DNA of 27,206 nucleotides from G020348185 sp964525045. GTDB taxonomy: Bacteria; Nitrospirota; Nitrospiria; Nitrospirales; UBA8639. The stretch is from the NCBI GenBank assembly GCA_964525045.1, contig CAZGFD010000037.1, positions 1 to 27,206 on the forward strand, read 5' to 3'. The notes beneath the pieces are model-generated. The model was not told where the DNA came from and made no database searches. It saw only the letters and a program-made list of their open reading frames with translations. The translations under genes and the position numbers were made by a program. The first letter of the stretch is position 1, and each line of letters opens with the position of its first letter. Below, one piece after another: positions 1 through 7,211 of this stretch.

Positions 1-136
1 CAACGTGATTTACGAGGAAGCCAGATTTGTCAGGATTTACACAATCCCCGCTGAGGATATCCCCTACTCTTGCCTACTATGATGTAGTCCTTACGGAATT
101 ACAAAAACATTTACATAATTAAATCAACGAAAAAGG
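1..136 (+). repeat. Dispersed repeat family A, copy 1 (cut by window edge)
   Basis: This is the 3' part of repeat family A. It begins inside the conserved block 'caacgtgatttacgaggaag', continues with 'tgtcaggatttacacaa' and a 'gcctactatgatgt' block, and fades at a diverged form of the common end (atcaacgaaaaagg against agtcaacaaaagactt). It is most similar to copy 3 near 5,456. The 5' side lies outside the window, so its full length is unknown. Confidence 0.85.
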
Positions 137-202
137 TGCCCCAATAACAAAAAAAACTCTGGATTCCTTATGAACTTGCCATTCCCCTTTAATCGATAGA
201 CT

Positions 203-397
203 TCAGCCGACTGCATATTCCAAGGATTTCGGATTTTCAACCTGCTTAGAGGCATTCAAGATTTCAATACCCACGATCTTGCCATCCTTGTCATAATCAA
301 GAATTACGCCAGGTTTGTCCTGGTCGCTTTCCTCTACCGGCGCTTCACTCAGTTGAATGGTTAGCACGTCCACTTCTTGATCGTATTTCACCTTCAT
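203..397 (-). CDS. DUF2283 family protein
   Basis: A small protein of 64 residues starting MKVKYDQEVD. The body matches the DUF2283 pattern: an N-terminal strand 'VKYDQEVDVLTIQLS', then 'PGVILDYDKDGKIVGIEIL' and a short tail. The ATG at 397 is preceded by GGAGG at a good distance. An upstream TTG at 409 in the same frame would add four residues but has no better site. The start overlaps the stop of the DUF4258 gene in an ATGA, so the two are translationally coupled. DUF2283 and DUF4258 genes are often paired and have been suggested as toxin-antitoxin-like couples. The biochemical role is unknown, and calling this the antitoxin would be inference. Confidence 0.88.
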   Translation of the reverse strand: MKVKYDQEVDVLTIQLSEAPVEESDQDKPGVILDYDKDGKIVGIEILNASKQVENPKSLEYAVG

Positions 398-654
398 GCT
401 TCCCTCCAATACTTATTGATCTTGCTGGTTCGATAGGCCGTAACCACCATAGGGGGAATTACCGTCTCGTTGACCATTACTCGCAACAAATAAGATTTCC
501 CATCGATTTCCACCTGCGATTGGAAACAGGTAATGTCATCTAATTCTGGAACTTTCTGCTGCGGTCCTTCTAGCACTTGTTTTACGAGTTCCTGAGCTAT
601 CTTACGCTTTTCCAATTCCTCCTGCACGTGCCTTGAGGAATGGAAGTTTTTCAT
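394..654 (-). CDS. DUF4258 domain protein (RelE/BrnT-like fold)
   Basis: 86 residues. The opening 'SSRHVQEELEKRKI' matches the 'S.HA.ERM.ERGI' start of DUF4258 proteins. It is followed by a 'VPELDD' turn, a strand-rich centre 'VEIDGKSYLLRVMVN' and the closing 'VVTAYRTSKINKYW', typical of the family and of related BrnT/RelE-like small toxins. The usual His in the first helix (SSRH) is present. The ATG at 654 has only a weak purine-rich leader. It is the first gene of a two-gene unit with the DUF2283 gene through an ATGA overlap. Toxin activity is plausible from fold and pairing but has not been shown for most members. Confidence 0.85.
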   Translation of the reverse strand: MKNFHSSRHVQEELEKRKIAQELVKQVLEGPQQKVPELDDITCFQSQVEIDGKSYLLRVMVNETVIPPMVVTAYRTSKINKYWREA

Positions 655-863
655 CTACATTCTTTCTCAATAATTTCCAATACCTATTCCACGGCCTAGA
701 AGACTATTCATAGAACTAAGATCATATCACAAGAGTTGCCCAAGTTTCCCCAACTCTATCAAATCATTAAATCTTTCGTTTTCAATGATGGGAGCGATTC
801 ATTTGTTGTTTGTGGGAGACTCTAATTTATCAATTAAAATCACAAATACTCCTGCCCCTTTAT

Positions 864-1166
864 TGATCTAGGTACAAAAGTAGGTATTTACACAAAGTTC
901 AGGTGAAAGTCCCGCTGGCAATCAATGAGATTATCGCGGTGGGTAATATTGCGACCCTTACCTGTGAGGATTTCTGGGACCAGTATTCCAGTTGGTATCA
1001 TTCAGCGGTTTTCCCCTAAAATGGAAAGGACAACGTGATTTACGAGAGAGCAAGATTTGTCAGGATTTACACAAACCCCATTAAAATTCTCCCCAACTCC
1101 CGCCTACTTTAATGTGGTCTTTTCTGAGGAAGAAAGGAAATGAAATATTTAGTCAACAAAAGACTT
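864..1166 (+). repeat. Dispersed repeat family A, copy 2
   Basis: About 300 bases that follow copy 3 (5,280-5,590) from 'gatcta' onward: 'caggtgaaagt', 'caatgagattatcgcggtgg', 'gggaccagtattccagttgg' and the ending 'agtcaacaaaagactt'. Compared with the open copy 3 it carries small insertions and deletions (for example ttttcccctaaaatgg against tttccccctaaaatgg), so the reading frame is broken. The 655-863 stretch before it is A/T-rich and shows nothing recognisable. Confidence 0.88.
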
Positions 1167-1192
1167 AACCTCTCAAATGTCTCCGCACTCCA

Positions 1193-1357
1193 TCATTGCC
1201 TCAGCTTAAGAACGGCATAGGGCGCAAGATAATACCCCAGAACCGAAAACCCAACTCCCCATACGGGTCCAATCAAACCGTTCACTAAAATCCAAACAAA
1301 AGGAGCGAGAAACAGGAAAATAATCTTCGCAATCGCAATGCGTGGGTTACGCTCGTA
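1193..1357 (-). pseudogene. Remnant of a hydrophobic membrane protein gene
   Basis: Reading the minus strand, one frame is open for 54 codons and encodes a strongly hydrophobic peptide (AKIIFLFLAPFVWILVNG, then WGVGFSVLGYYLAPYAVLK) ending at TGA. It would make two membrane segments. A stop lies directly upstream and no ATG occurs in the open stretch, so it looks like the 3' end of a lost gene. I do not recognise the family. It lies just past the end of a family A repeat. On the plus strand at 1362-1517 another short open stretch (ending IMFSKGFGIF) may be a second gene scrap. From there to 1,760 I see no gene. Confidence 0.35.
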
Positions 1358-1760
1358 TTAGTGCCGGCGTGGTTTACTTTTGAGAGATTCGAAAAATGAA
1401 AGTTTGGATGGGAAGGCCATTGATTCTATTCGGGAATGGGGCAAGAGAATCGTTGATACCGTGGCCACCCGGAGTGACAAGGATATCATGTTTAGTAAGG
1501 GTTTCGGAATCTTCTAAGAAGGTTCATGTTCAGAAGTATAGACCAGGCTATGTTCAACCCCCATTCCCCATTTAAAACAAAATCATTTCGTTTCCGGAAG
1601 ATGGGCCAAGTCTTTTAGACATGTGGTGTTGAGAGAGGCCTTTCATCCACTCGATAATCAATGGGGTTTAATTTTGTAAATAACGGGAAACGCATTTTAT
1701 GGTAATATCTTTTTTTTAATCTTAATCTCAACTTTACTATTTCCAAAGAAGATCATCACC

Positions 1761-2063
1761 ATGAAGACCAAACCTAAGACATCAGTTGAGGAGGATCCGC
1801 TTGAAATTCGAGAGGTTGAAATTGCTAGAGAACCAATTGAGCTCTATAAAATATTGAAATTAGAAGGTATGGTTGAAAGTGGAGGCGAAGCGAAAGCTGT
1901 GGTCGCGGCAGGTCAAGTATTACTCAATGGGAAAGTCGAAATTCAAAAGCGAAAGAAAATAATGGCCGGTGATACGATAGAGTTCGCTCAAAAAAGGATT
2001 CGAATCCAACTCTCACCAATTAGTGGGCATGAGATTAATCAAGTCACAGGAACAGACGCATGA
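1761..2063 (+). CDS. S4-domain RNA-binding protein (YbcJ-like)
   Basis: 100 residues. From about residue 25 to 75 it carries a compact S4 domain: 'IELYKILKLEGMVESGGEAK' is the first helix pair, 'VLLNGK' the conserved turn, and 'KIMAGDTIEF' the closing strand. These match the stand-alone S4 proteins of the YbcJ/YaaA type, which bind structured RNA. An acidic N-terminus of about 20 residues and a short polar tail flank the domain. The ATG at 1761 follows a weak purine-rich leader. The stop overlaps the next ATG (ATGA), so it forms a two-gene unit with the DUF1456 gene. The specific RNA target is unknown. Confidence 0.9.
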   Translation: MKTKPKTSVEEDPLEIREVEIAREPIELYKILKLEGMVESGGEAKAVVAAGQVLLNGKVEIQKRKKIMAGDTIEFAQKRIRIQLSPISGHEINQVTGTDA

Positions 2064-2572
2064 CCAATAACGATTGCCTGCGTCGAATTCGCTACATCTT
2101 GGATCTTGGAGATTCCAAGATGATGAATTTATTTTCTCAGGCGAATCAGAACGTGACACGAGCAGAGGTAAGTGCTTGGTTGAAAAAGGATGATGATGAA
2201 GATTTCGTGGAATGTAGTGACACCATGTTCGCCACGTTTCTCAATGGTTTGATTATCGAAAGGCGTGGGAAAAAAGATGGCGCGCAACCCGAACCGGAAA
2301 AACGGTTAAACAATAATATAATTTTCGTGAAACTGAAAATCGCATTCAATTTGCGGGCCGATGACATCTTGTCCATATTGGCCTTGGCTGATGTGCGTAT
2401 TAGTAAGCATGAGCTGAGTGCCTTTTTTCGCAGACCCGACCACAAACATTTTCGCCAATGCAAAGATCAAATTTTGCGGAGCTTCTTGAAAGGCCTTCAA
2501 CTTCAGTATCGCAACGAAATTGAGTCCGATGAACTATTGCAAGAGACACCCCTCGAAACTGGAAAAGACTAA
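2060..2572 (+). CDS. DUF1456 family protein (YehS-like)
   Basis: 170 residues with an internal duplication characteristic of DUF1456/YehS. The first half opens 'NDCLRRIRYILDLGDSKM' with 'VSAWLKKDDDEDFVECSD'. The second half repeats the pattern with 'NNNIIFVKLKIAFNLRADDI' and 'LSAFFRRPDHKHFRQCKD'. Each half ends in a helix of the form 'FLNGLI' or 'FLKGLQ'. The length is close to the roughly 150-160 residues usual for the family. It is translated from an ATG overlapping the stop of the S4-domain gene. The function of the family is not established. Pairing with an RNA-binding S4 protein hints at an RNA-linked role, which is inference. Confidence 0.92.
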   Translation: MTNNDCLRRIRYILDLGDSKMMNLFSQANQNVTRAEVSAWLKKDDDEDFVECSDTMFATFLNGLIIERRGKKDGAQPEPEKRLNNNIIFVKLKIAFNLRADDILSILALADVRISKHELSAFFRRPDHKHFRQCKDQILRSFLKGLQLQYRNEIESDELLQETPLETGKD

Positions 2573-2590
2573 AGGGGGTTGGAGTCTTTT
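2563..2590 (+). terminator. Possible terminator at the end of the S4/DUF1456 unit
   Basis: An exact 8-base inverted repeat, AAAAGACT ... AGTCTTTT, spans the stop codon of the DUF1456 gene with a 12-base purine-rich loop. The 3' arm supplies a T run. The G+C core is only a few pairs, so strength is doubtful. Confidence 0.35.
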
Positions 2591-2741
2591 GTGGGGTTTT
2601 GGAGGAAAGATTAGGGAACCAGGAAAAGTCTTTTTATCTCGGTATGAAATACAATGAGGGAAAAAGCGGGCTAGATTTATTTTCAGGGAATTAAGAAATC
2701 GCAGCATGAGGGATCATTTGTATGATAAAGTGAGGCACTAT

Positions 2742-2792
2742 CCTGGAACACAGGGGGAACAGGCGATCACTGGATCGCTGTGCTTCACCAGG
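2742..2792 (+). other. Nested stem-loop upstream of the Lys-rich micro-protein gene
   Basis: Three nested pairings can be drawn: CCTGG 2742-2746 with CCAGG 2788-2792, CACAG 2749-2753 with CTGTG 2778-2782, and CGATC 2764-2768 with GATCG 2773-2777 around an ACTG loop. It lies 45 bases before the micro-protein ATG and could act in its leader RNA. It is not a class I recognise. The rest of 2,591-2,837 shows nothing else. Confidence 0.3.
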
Positions 2793-2837
2793 CCCTTCAC
2801 CGCGTACGGTCAATTTCACTGAGAAAGGAAACACACC

Positions 2838-2930
2838 ATGGGAGACAGAGGGGGAAAAAAGGATAAAGACAAGGCCAAAAAACAGAAAGCGAGTCAAGCG
2901 GCCAAAAAGAATAAAAATAAAAAGAAATAA
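2838..2930 (+). CDS. Lysine-rich micro-protein (30 aa)
   Basis: An ATG at 2838, preceded by a purine-rich Shine-Dalgarno-like 'gagaaagga', opens a 30-codon frame: MGDRGGKKDKDKAKKQKASQ and then a lysine/asparagine tail ending KKK. Almost half the residues are lysine. Very short proteins opening MGD(R/K) followed by a DKxKKQK run recur in many environmental bacteria as hypothetical proteins, which supports this being a real gene. They are probably soluble and nucleic-acid- or polyanion-binding by charge, but no function is known. It has its own leader hairpin and is followed directly by a strong stem-loop, so it looks monocistronic. Confidence 0.7.
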   Translation: MGDRGGKKDKDKAKKQKASQAAKKNKNKKK

Positions 2931-2948
2931 CCGAAGCCGACTCTCAGC

Positions 2949-2988
2949 GGACGTTGTGTGGGTCGCTTAAGTGAGCCCCACAACGTCC
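2949..2988 (+). terminator. Stem-loop terminator after the Lys-rich micro-protein
   Basis: A perfect 9-base pairing GGACGTTGT / ACAACGTCC, with further pairing inside (GGG with CCC, and a near-palindromic CGCTTAAGTG tip), is followed by 'cgttctttc'. The stem is strong and the T tract modest. It lies 18 bases after the micro-protein stop. Confidence 0.65.
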
Positions 2989-3113
2989 CGTTCTTTCAGG
3001 ACTCCCCTTCTCTCCATCTAATTTTTCGTTCATTCCCCACCAGAAAATAATTAATCTCTCTCAGCCTGTTTCACAATTTGATGGTGGGTTGCCCACTCGT
3101 TGCTCTCAGGAGT

Positions 3114-3381
3114 CAGTCCTATACATGAAATAATCGAGCAAAACCTCGTCGTCACTCTTGAAGTTTCATCTGGTGAGGGGTCATGATCAATGAGACAAAT
3201 GGTCTGTTCATTCCTAAACTAGGATTCCCATCTCCCTGGATCCATAGTAAGCCGTACAAGTGTTGAAGGCCGTTAGAATGATTAAACCAGCGTACCTTTA
3301 ACGGTTGGCGTGCAAAATGGAGTTTTGCACACCTTTCCCACTTATTCCAGTTAGGCAAAATCAAGCAACGGTCCCTTTTAA
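3114..3381 (+). repeat. Dispersed repeat family B, copy 1
   Basis: About 268 bases that align end to end with 4897-5166 in the same orientation. Shared blocks are 'ctatacatgaaataatcg', 'tgatcaatgagacaaa', 'gattcccatctccctgg', 'ccagttaggcaaa' and the ending 'caacggtcccttttaa'. No intact frame is shared by the two copies. Near its 3' side this copy has an exact hairpin, GTGCAAAA with TTTTGCAC (about 3309-3329). The remainder of 2,989-3,508 shows no gene. Confidence 0.88.
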
Positions 3382-3508
3382 AGTTTGCCCGTTGAATCAC
3401 ATGATGCGGGAAGTTCGGCAGAATGATTCTGGCCGTACAAGACTTGACCCAGCCGGACAGCAGGATCGAGTCAAAAGAAATCTTTCCCCTTTTTTTTGAA
3501 GGCAATCT

Positions 3509-4456
3509 TCATCTCTGAGATTCAGGTGACAAAGCCTGAGACACCTCCCGCATATCCGCTGGAGGCTCCGCCATATATTCCTCATACGTTCCTGAAGTGG
3601 GATGCTGGAAACCCAATAGGCGTGCATGCAACATGACCCGTGGAATTGCCCTATCATTCACCACACACACCTTCCGCCCACCATAAGTCTCATCTCCTAA
3701 AATCGGAGCACCGAGGGATTGCATATGTACCCGAAGCTGGTGGGTTCGGCCGGTACGCGGATACAACAACACGTGGGAGGCAAGCGTCCCAAAGCTCTGT
3801 CGGACAATATACTCTGTGATAGCTCCCTTGGACACCTTGGTGTTCGATGAAACAGTTTTCGGCGCCTGTGTATCACGACCAATGGCCAGATTGATTTCGC
3901 CATGGTGGTGCTGTGGAACGCCCAACACGAATGCTTCGTACGTTCGCGTAATAGTATGCTGTTCAAACTGAACAGACAGGGCACGATGAGCCCGATCGGA
4001 CTTGGCGATGACCATCACCCCAGAGGTGTCCTTGTCCAGACGGTGGACCAGCCTGGGCTGGCACAGTTCCGCGTTGGAGGCAAGAGTGTGATCAGGCCCC
4101 TGAAAATAGGAAAGCAAGGCATTCAGCAAGGTCCCTGACCAATGCCCCGATGTTGGATGGACAACGACTCCTGCCGGTTTGTTGACGACCAAGATCGCAT
4201 CATCTTCATGCAGGATTTCCAGCGGAATCATTTGGCCATTGACCGCGAGGGTACCCGGTTGAGGCGTATCCATCGAAATGCAATCACCTGGCTTAATTCT
4301 TTGGCTGGACTTCACGACTTGATCATTAAGACGAACACGGCCATGCTCGATTAACCGCTGTAACTGAGACCGAGTCACGCCAGGCTCACGATGAAGCAGA
4401 AACACATCGAGACGTTTGCGCGATTCTCCTGATGTCACGATAAACTCAGTGATCAT
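3509..4456 (-). CDS. RluA-family 23S rRNA pseudouridine synthase (RluD-like)
   Basis: 315 residues. An N-terminal S4 domain (about 12-60, 'KRLDVFLLHREPGVTRSQLQ') precedes the RluA catalytic domain. 'DAILVVNKPAGVVVHPTSGH' at about 86-105 and 'RLVHRLDKDTSGVMVIAK' at about 134-151 hold the catalytic aspartate (HRLDxDTSG). 'YPRTGRTHQLRVHMQSLG' at about 233-250 is the conserved GRTHQIR motif. The enzyme isomerises uridines in 23S rRNA. S4 plus RluA and a length near 320 fit RluD/RluC. Which uridines it modifies cannot be read from sequence. The ATG at 4456 is the natural start. The gene stands between the two copies of repeat B, with the TPR gene upstream in the same direction. Confidence 0.93.
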   Translation of the reverse strand: MITEFIVTSGESRKRLDVFLLHREPGVTRSQLQRLIEHGRVRLNDQVVKSSQRIKPGDCISMDTPQPGTLAVNGQMIPLEILHEDDAILVVNKPAGVVVHPTSGHWSGTLLNALLSYFQGPDHTLASNAELCQPRLVHRLDKDTSGVMVIAKSDRAHRALSVQFEQHTITRTYEAFVLGVPQHHHGEINLAIGRDTQAPKTVSSNTKVSKGAITEYIVRQSFGTLASHVLLYPRTGRTHQLRVHMQSLGAPILGDETYGGRKVCVVNDRAIPRVMLHARLLGFQHPTSGTYEEYMAEPPADMREVSQALSPESQR

Positions 4457-4536
4457 AGCACGAACAATTTCTCCCTCTTCACTTCGTACAGCAATCTGGC
4501 ACAGAAAAACCTACTAATGGGGAAAGCCAAGAACAC

Positions 4537-4854
4537 TCATCCCAAGGATTGAATGAGGGCGCGCATCTCCGGAACGAGATCACCTCCCCCATTTGAGCGA
4601 CCGGATTGCGCGGCATCGATTCCCGCGGTGAGCACCGCCTTAGCTTCGTCTTTTCTTCCTAATTCAGCGAGAGCACGACCCAAAGCAAAATGGCCTGCCA
4701 CATGAAGAGGGTCAAGCTGAATAGCGACCTGAAGGTGCACAACCGCTTCTTCCCGATCTCCTCCCTCATCCATGATTTTAACCCCAAGGCCGTATCGTCC
4801 TAAAAACCCATCGGGCTTCTTCGCCACCATCTGACGGAAGGCTTCAATATCCAT
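4537..4854 (-). CDS. Tetratricopeptide-repeat protein
   Basis: 105 residues from an ATG at 4854 that has GGAGG a few bases upstream. A TTG at 4866 in the same frame is less likely. The protein is a short TPR array: 'KKPDGFLGRYGLGVKIMDEG', then 'REEAVVHLQVAIQLDPLHVA', then 'HFALGRALAELGRKDEAKA', with the W/LGYAFP-type spacing of two to three 34-residue repeats and a C-terminal capping helix. No signal peptide is seen, so it is likely a cytoplasmic scaffold or adaptor. It lies 80 bases upstream of the pseudouridine synthase in the same orientation. Its partner is unknown. Confidence 0.88.
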   Translation of the reverse strand: MDIEAFRQMVAKKPDGFLGRYGLGVKIMDEGGDREEAVVHLQVAIQLDPLHVAGHFALGRALAELGRKDEAKAVLTAGIDAAQSGRSNGGGDLVPEMRALIQSLG

Positions 4855-4896
4855 GTGCTCCTCCAAAACCTATAGTGTTTAAGAAATTTATGGGGG

Positions 4897-5166
4897 CAGT
4901 TCTATACATGAAATAATCGTGCAAAACCTCGTTGTCACTCGTAGAGTTCCATCTGATGAGGGTACATGATCAATGAGACAAAACGGACTGTTCATTCCTA
5001 AACTGGGATTCCCATCTCCCTGGGTACATAGTAAGCCCTACAAGTGGTGAAGGCCGCAAGTATGATATGACCAGCCCACCGTTAAATATTGCCATGAAGA
5101 AGGAAGCTTGGCACACCTTTCGCCGTACTTCCAGTTAGGCAAAGTCAACCAACGGTCCCTTTTAAC
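4897..5166 (+). repeat. Dispersed repeat family B, copy 2
   Basis: The second copy of repeat B, about 270 bases with many substitutions relative to copy 1 but collinear throughout. It ends at the same 'caacggtcccttttaa', only 10 bases before the start of the reading frame carried by the longest family A copy. In place of copy 1's GTGCAAAA/TTTTGCAC hairpin it has a weaker TGCCA/TGGCA pairing at the same place. Confidence 0.88.
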
Positions 5167-5175
5167 TCCCAACAA

Positions 5176-5508
5176 ATGTCTTTAAAACAGAGTCATTCCA
5201 AAAAAACCCTAAGATCTCATTTGGAACCGGATGGAATCTTAATTGCGAATCTTTGGGAACGTTCGGCTGAAAAGCTGAATAGAGTGGCTGCGATCTATAA
5301 GAGTGGGTTTCTACACGGAATACGGGTGAAAGTGCCACTGGCGATCAATGAGATCATCGCGGTGGGGAATATTGCGACCCTGACGTGTGATGATTTCTGG
5401 GACCAGTATTCCAGTTGGTATCATTCAGCGGATTTCCCCCTAAAATGGAAGGGCCAACGTGATTTACGAGGAAGCCAAATTTGTCAGGATTTACACAAAT
5501 CTCATTAA
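5176..5508 (+). CDS. Uncharacterised ORF carried by repeat family A
   Basis: 110 codons from ATG 5176 (MSLKQSHSKK...), with 'LWERSAEKLNRVAAIYKSG', 'VKVPLAINEIIAVGNIATLT' and an aromatic C-terminal part (DDFWDQYSSWYHSADFPLKW) ending DLHKSH. I do not recognise the family. No clear Shine-Dalgarno precedes the ATG, and no signal peptide or membrane segment is visible. The equivalent frame is broken or 5'-truncated in the other family A copies in the window, so this may be the best-preserved copy of a decayed gene rather than an active gene. A full-length relative elsewhere could be larger at the N-terminus. Confidence 0.45.
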   Translation: MSLKQSHSKKTLRSHLEPDGILIANLWERSAEKLNRVAAIYKSGFLHGIRVKVPLAINEIIAVGNIATLTCDDFWDQYSSWYHSADFPLKWKGQRDLRGSQICQDLHKSH

Positions 5509-5590
5509 GCTTCTCCCCTACTCCCGCCTACTATGATATGGGCTTGTCTGAGGTAATTAGGAAATGAACTAATTAGTCAACAAAAGACTT
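5280..5590 (+). repeat. Dispersed repeat family A, copy 3 (longest)
   Basis: The best-preserved copy, containing 'gatctata' through to 'agtcaacaaaagactt', and overlapping the 110-codon frame. It is followed immediately by 'gcccctttatctgctcgggc', which leads straight into the transposase remnant. The link between repeat A and the transposase tail is therefore direct here. Confidence 0.88.
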
Positions 5591-5600
5591 GCCCCTTTAT

Positions 5601-5735
5601 CTGCTCGGGCGTCGCGTACACCGGGACCCTTCGATGATGAGTCGGCTCTATCGCCAATATCTCAGCCATCGTCGGTGGGCTTGGGAAGCGGGCGTGCAAA
5701 GAATGATTTAACAATAAACCAATAGGCATGCCTGC
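5601..5735 (+). pseudogene. REP-associated (Y1-type) transposase, C-terminal scrap and tail
   Basis: One frame reads LLGRRVHRDPSMMSRLYRQY, then SHRRWAWEAGVQRMI and a stop at 5709-5711. The 'LGRRxHRDPSxxSRL' helix-turn-helix is the C-terminal module often attached to REP-associated tyrosine transposases (RAYT; IS200/IS605-like Y1 domain). The catalytic HUH and tyrosine region is absent. The tail 'aataaaccaataggcatgcctg' after the stop matches the tail of the second remnant at 7,836. The remainder to 5,898 shows no gene. Confidence 0.6.
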
Positions 5736-5898
5736 CCCTTACACACACTGACAACTACACCCTGAAAACTGAAGGGACTCCGCCTGTTTGCAATGAAGAA
5801 ACCGGGGAGAATTTTCCGGAGCCGAAACTCCGAGATAGCGGGAATGATCGTTCCCTTTTTTTGATAACGCAAAGCACATGTAGGCAAAGAAGTGATTT

Positions 5899-7089
5899 TT
5901 ATTGAGAATCAAATGACATCATGAGTCCTACAATTACTAACTGCTGGCTGGGGGTGAGTCCAATGACCCCAGGACTCACTTCACCTCCCGTAAAAAACCC
6001 TCCCCCTGATCCCGTGGATTCATCGGCTCGAAACTCTAATCGAAGGATGGTGGTCTGTGTCGGATCCACTTTAAATTTATACTCTAATGTTGTGGTGATG
6101 GCTCGTAGAAGTTGCTCCGCTCCTCCAATGAGCCCGTCCGGGTCCCAAAAAAACTCAGGCCGCACGGTCACACTCCAGGGCCCCTGAATATGCCAATGGG
6201 TCCAAAAAGCCGCTCCTGTCCAGAAAAATACCGGATGGCCAGGGTCGGTTGCAGACTTCTGCATACCAAAATCATAACTCAACGCCACCGTAAACGGTCC
6301 CTTCTGCCATTCCACGGAATTATCCGTAAAGAACCGCCAAAATTCTAATGCACCATTCACTTGATCCGGCCCATAGTACAAATTGTTGGTAACGAGGAAA
6401 CCGGATTGAGGTTTCCATTTCACCTGTAGACCGTAACTCGGGATATTGTTCGGTTCAGCAAGATAGTTAAACCCATTGATAATATATAAGCCGAGATCCA
6501 GCCGGTCGGTTATAGAGGATCTGGCTCCCATTCCAAAGAGAAAATACGGAGATTGGTCGGCGATATATGTCCGCGTATAATTGAAATTCTCTTTAGCATA
6601 GAACGATTCTCGTCCAATGTAGCTCTCGAAAAGGCCGCCGGTAAACAGCACCCCATTGCCGAGAGGGGCTAAATACGACACGTTGGCTCGAGAAAAATAC
6701 CGTAAGTTTTCGGCTTCGGACAGTCCGCCGACTGACCCTGGAAGGGGCCCGGGAATGAGGCCATCGGTGTCCACGCCCCCCTGCATGGCCACATCTAGGC
6801 CCCAGGGTGATTGAGGTGATGAGGCCTTCCGGAGGTACCCCAATCCTAAATTCGGGACAATTTCGTTCACTCGAATCGTGGTGGTTTTGTTTCGCCATGT
6901 ATTATTTTCCGGAAAGTTAAAGTCTAAGAGATAGCCCAGATCCAGATATCCGCCAAACGACCACAGGGATTCTTCCGTTGAATCTGCACCCTGGTTGGCC
7001 CACGTCCCCTTCGAATCCCACCCGACACTTAGGATCAATAGAACAGCGGCGAGAATGCGTGGAAACATGGAATCCGTCTTCAACTCCAT
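5899..7089 (-). CDS. Outer-membrane beta-barrel protein (BBP2/OmpL-like porin)
   Basis: 396 residues. The N-terminus is a Sec signal peptide (MFPRILAAVLLILSVGW..., cleavage likely after 'GTWA' near residue 31), and an internal ATG at 7068 may be the real start. The mature part is rich in alternating aromatic strands: 'SFGGYLDLGYLLDFNFPEN', 'LGLGYLRKASS', 'GLDVAMQGGVDTDG', 'FLFGMGARSSITDRLDLGLY' and 'WHIQGPWSVTVRPEFFWD', ending 'LVIVGLMMSFDSQ'. This pattern fits the putative beta-barrel porin-2 (OmpL-like) group. It would sit in the outer membrane and pass small solutes; the substrate is unknown. It is monocistronic, with no partner gene nearby. The last residue is not the usual aromatic, though a Phe lies four residues from the end. 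Confidence 0.8.
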   Translation of the reverse strand: MELKTDSMFPRILAAVLLILSVGWDSKGTWANQGADSTEESLWSFGGYLDLGYLLDFNFPENNTWRNKTTTIRVNEIVPNLGLGYLRKASSPQSPWGLDVAMQGGVDTDGLIPGPLPGSVGGLSEAENLRYFSRANVSYLAPLGNGVLFTGGLFESYIGRESFYAKENFNYTRTYIADQSPYFLFGMGARSSITDRLDLGLYIINGFNYLAEPNNIPSYGLQVKWKPQSGFLVTNNLYYGPDQVNGALEFWRFFTDNSVEWQKGPFTVALSYDFGMQKSATDPGHPVFFWTGAAFWTHWHIQGPWSVTVRPEFFWDPDGLIGGAEQLLRAITTTLEYKFKVDPTQTTILRLEFRADESTGSGGGFFTGGEVSPGVIGLTPSQQLVIVGLMMSFDSQ

Positions 7090-7211
7090 TTCATTTTCGT
7101 AAACAGCTAGACACTATGGAAAATGTGTAGTGCGGACCAGGGAAGGATTGGGACTGTTTTCTAATGCGGAGAAAATGGGTAAGTGCTCGGATCTAAAAAC
7201 CAGGTATCGGG

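Noticed and set aside
2146..2500. Minus-strand frames opposite the DUF1456 gene
   Set aside because: They are antisense shadows of a gene with a clear family match.
2691..2897. Minus-strand 68-codon frame with a signal-like start
   Set aside because: It is the complement of the lysine-rich micro-protein gene (AAA read as TTT gives a false hydrophobic stretch).
3152..3505. 117-codon minus-strand frame over repeat B copy 1
   Set aside because: The frame is not kept in repeat B copy 2, so it is unlikely to be coding.
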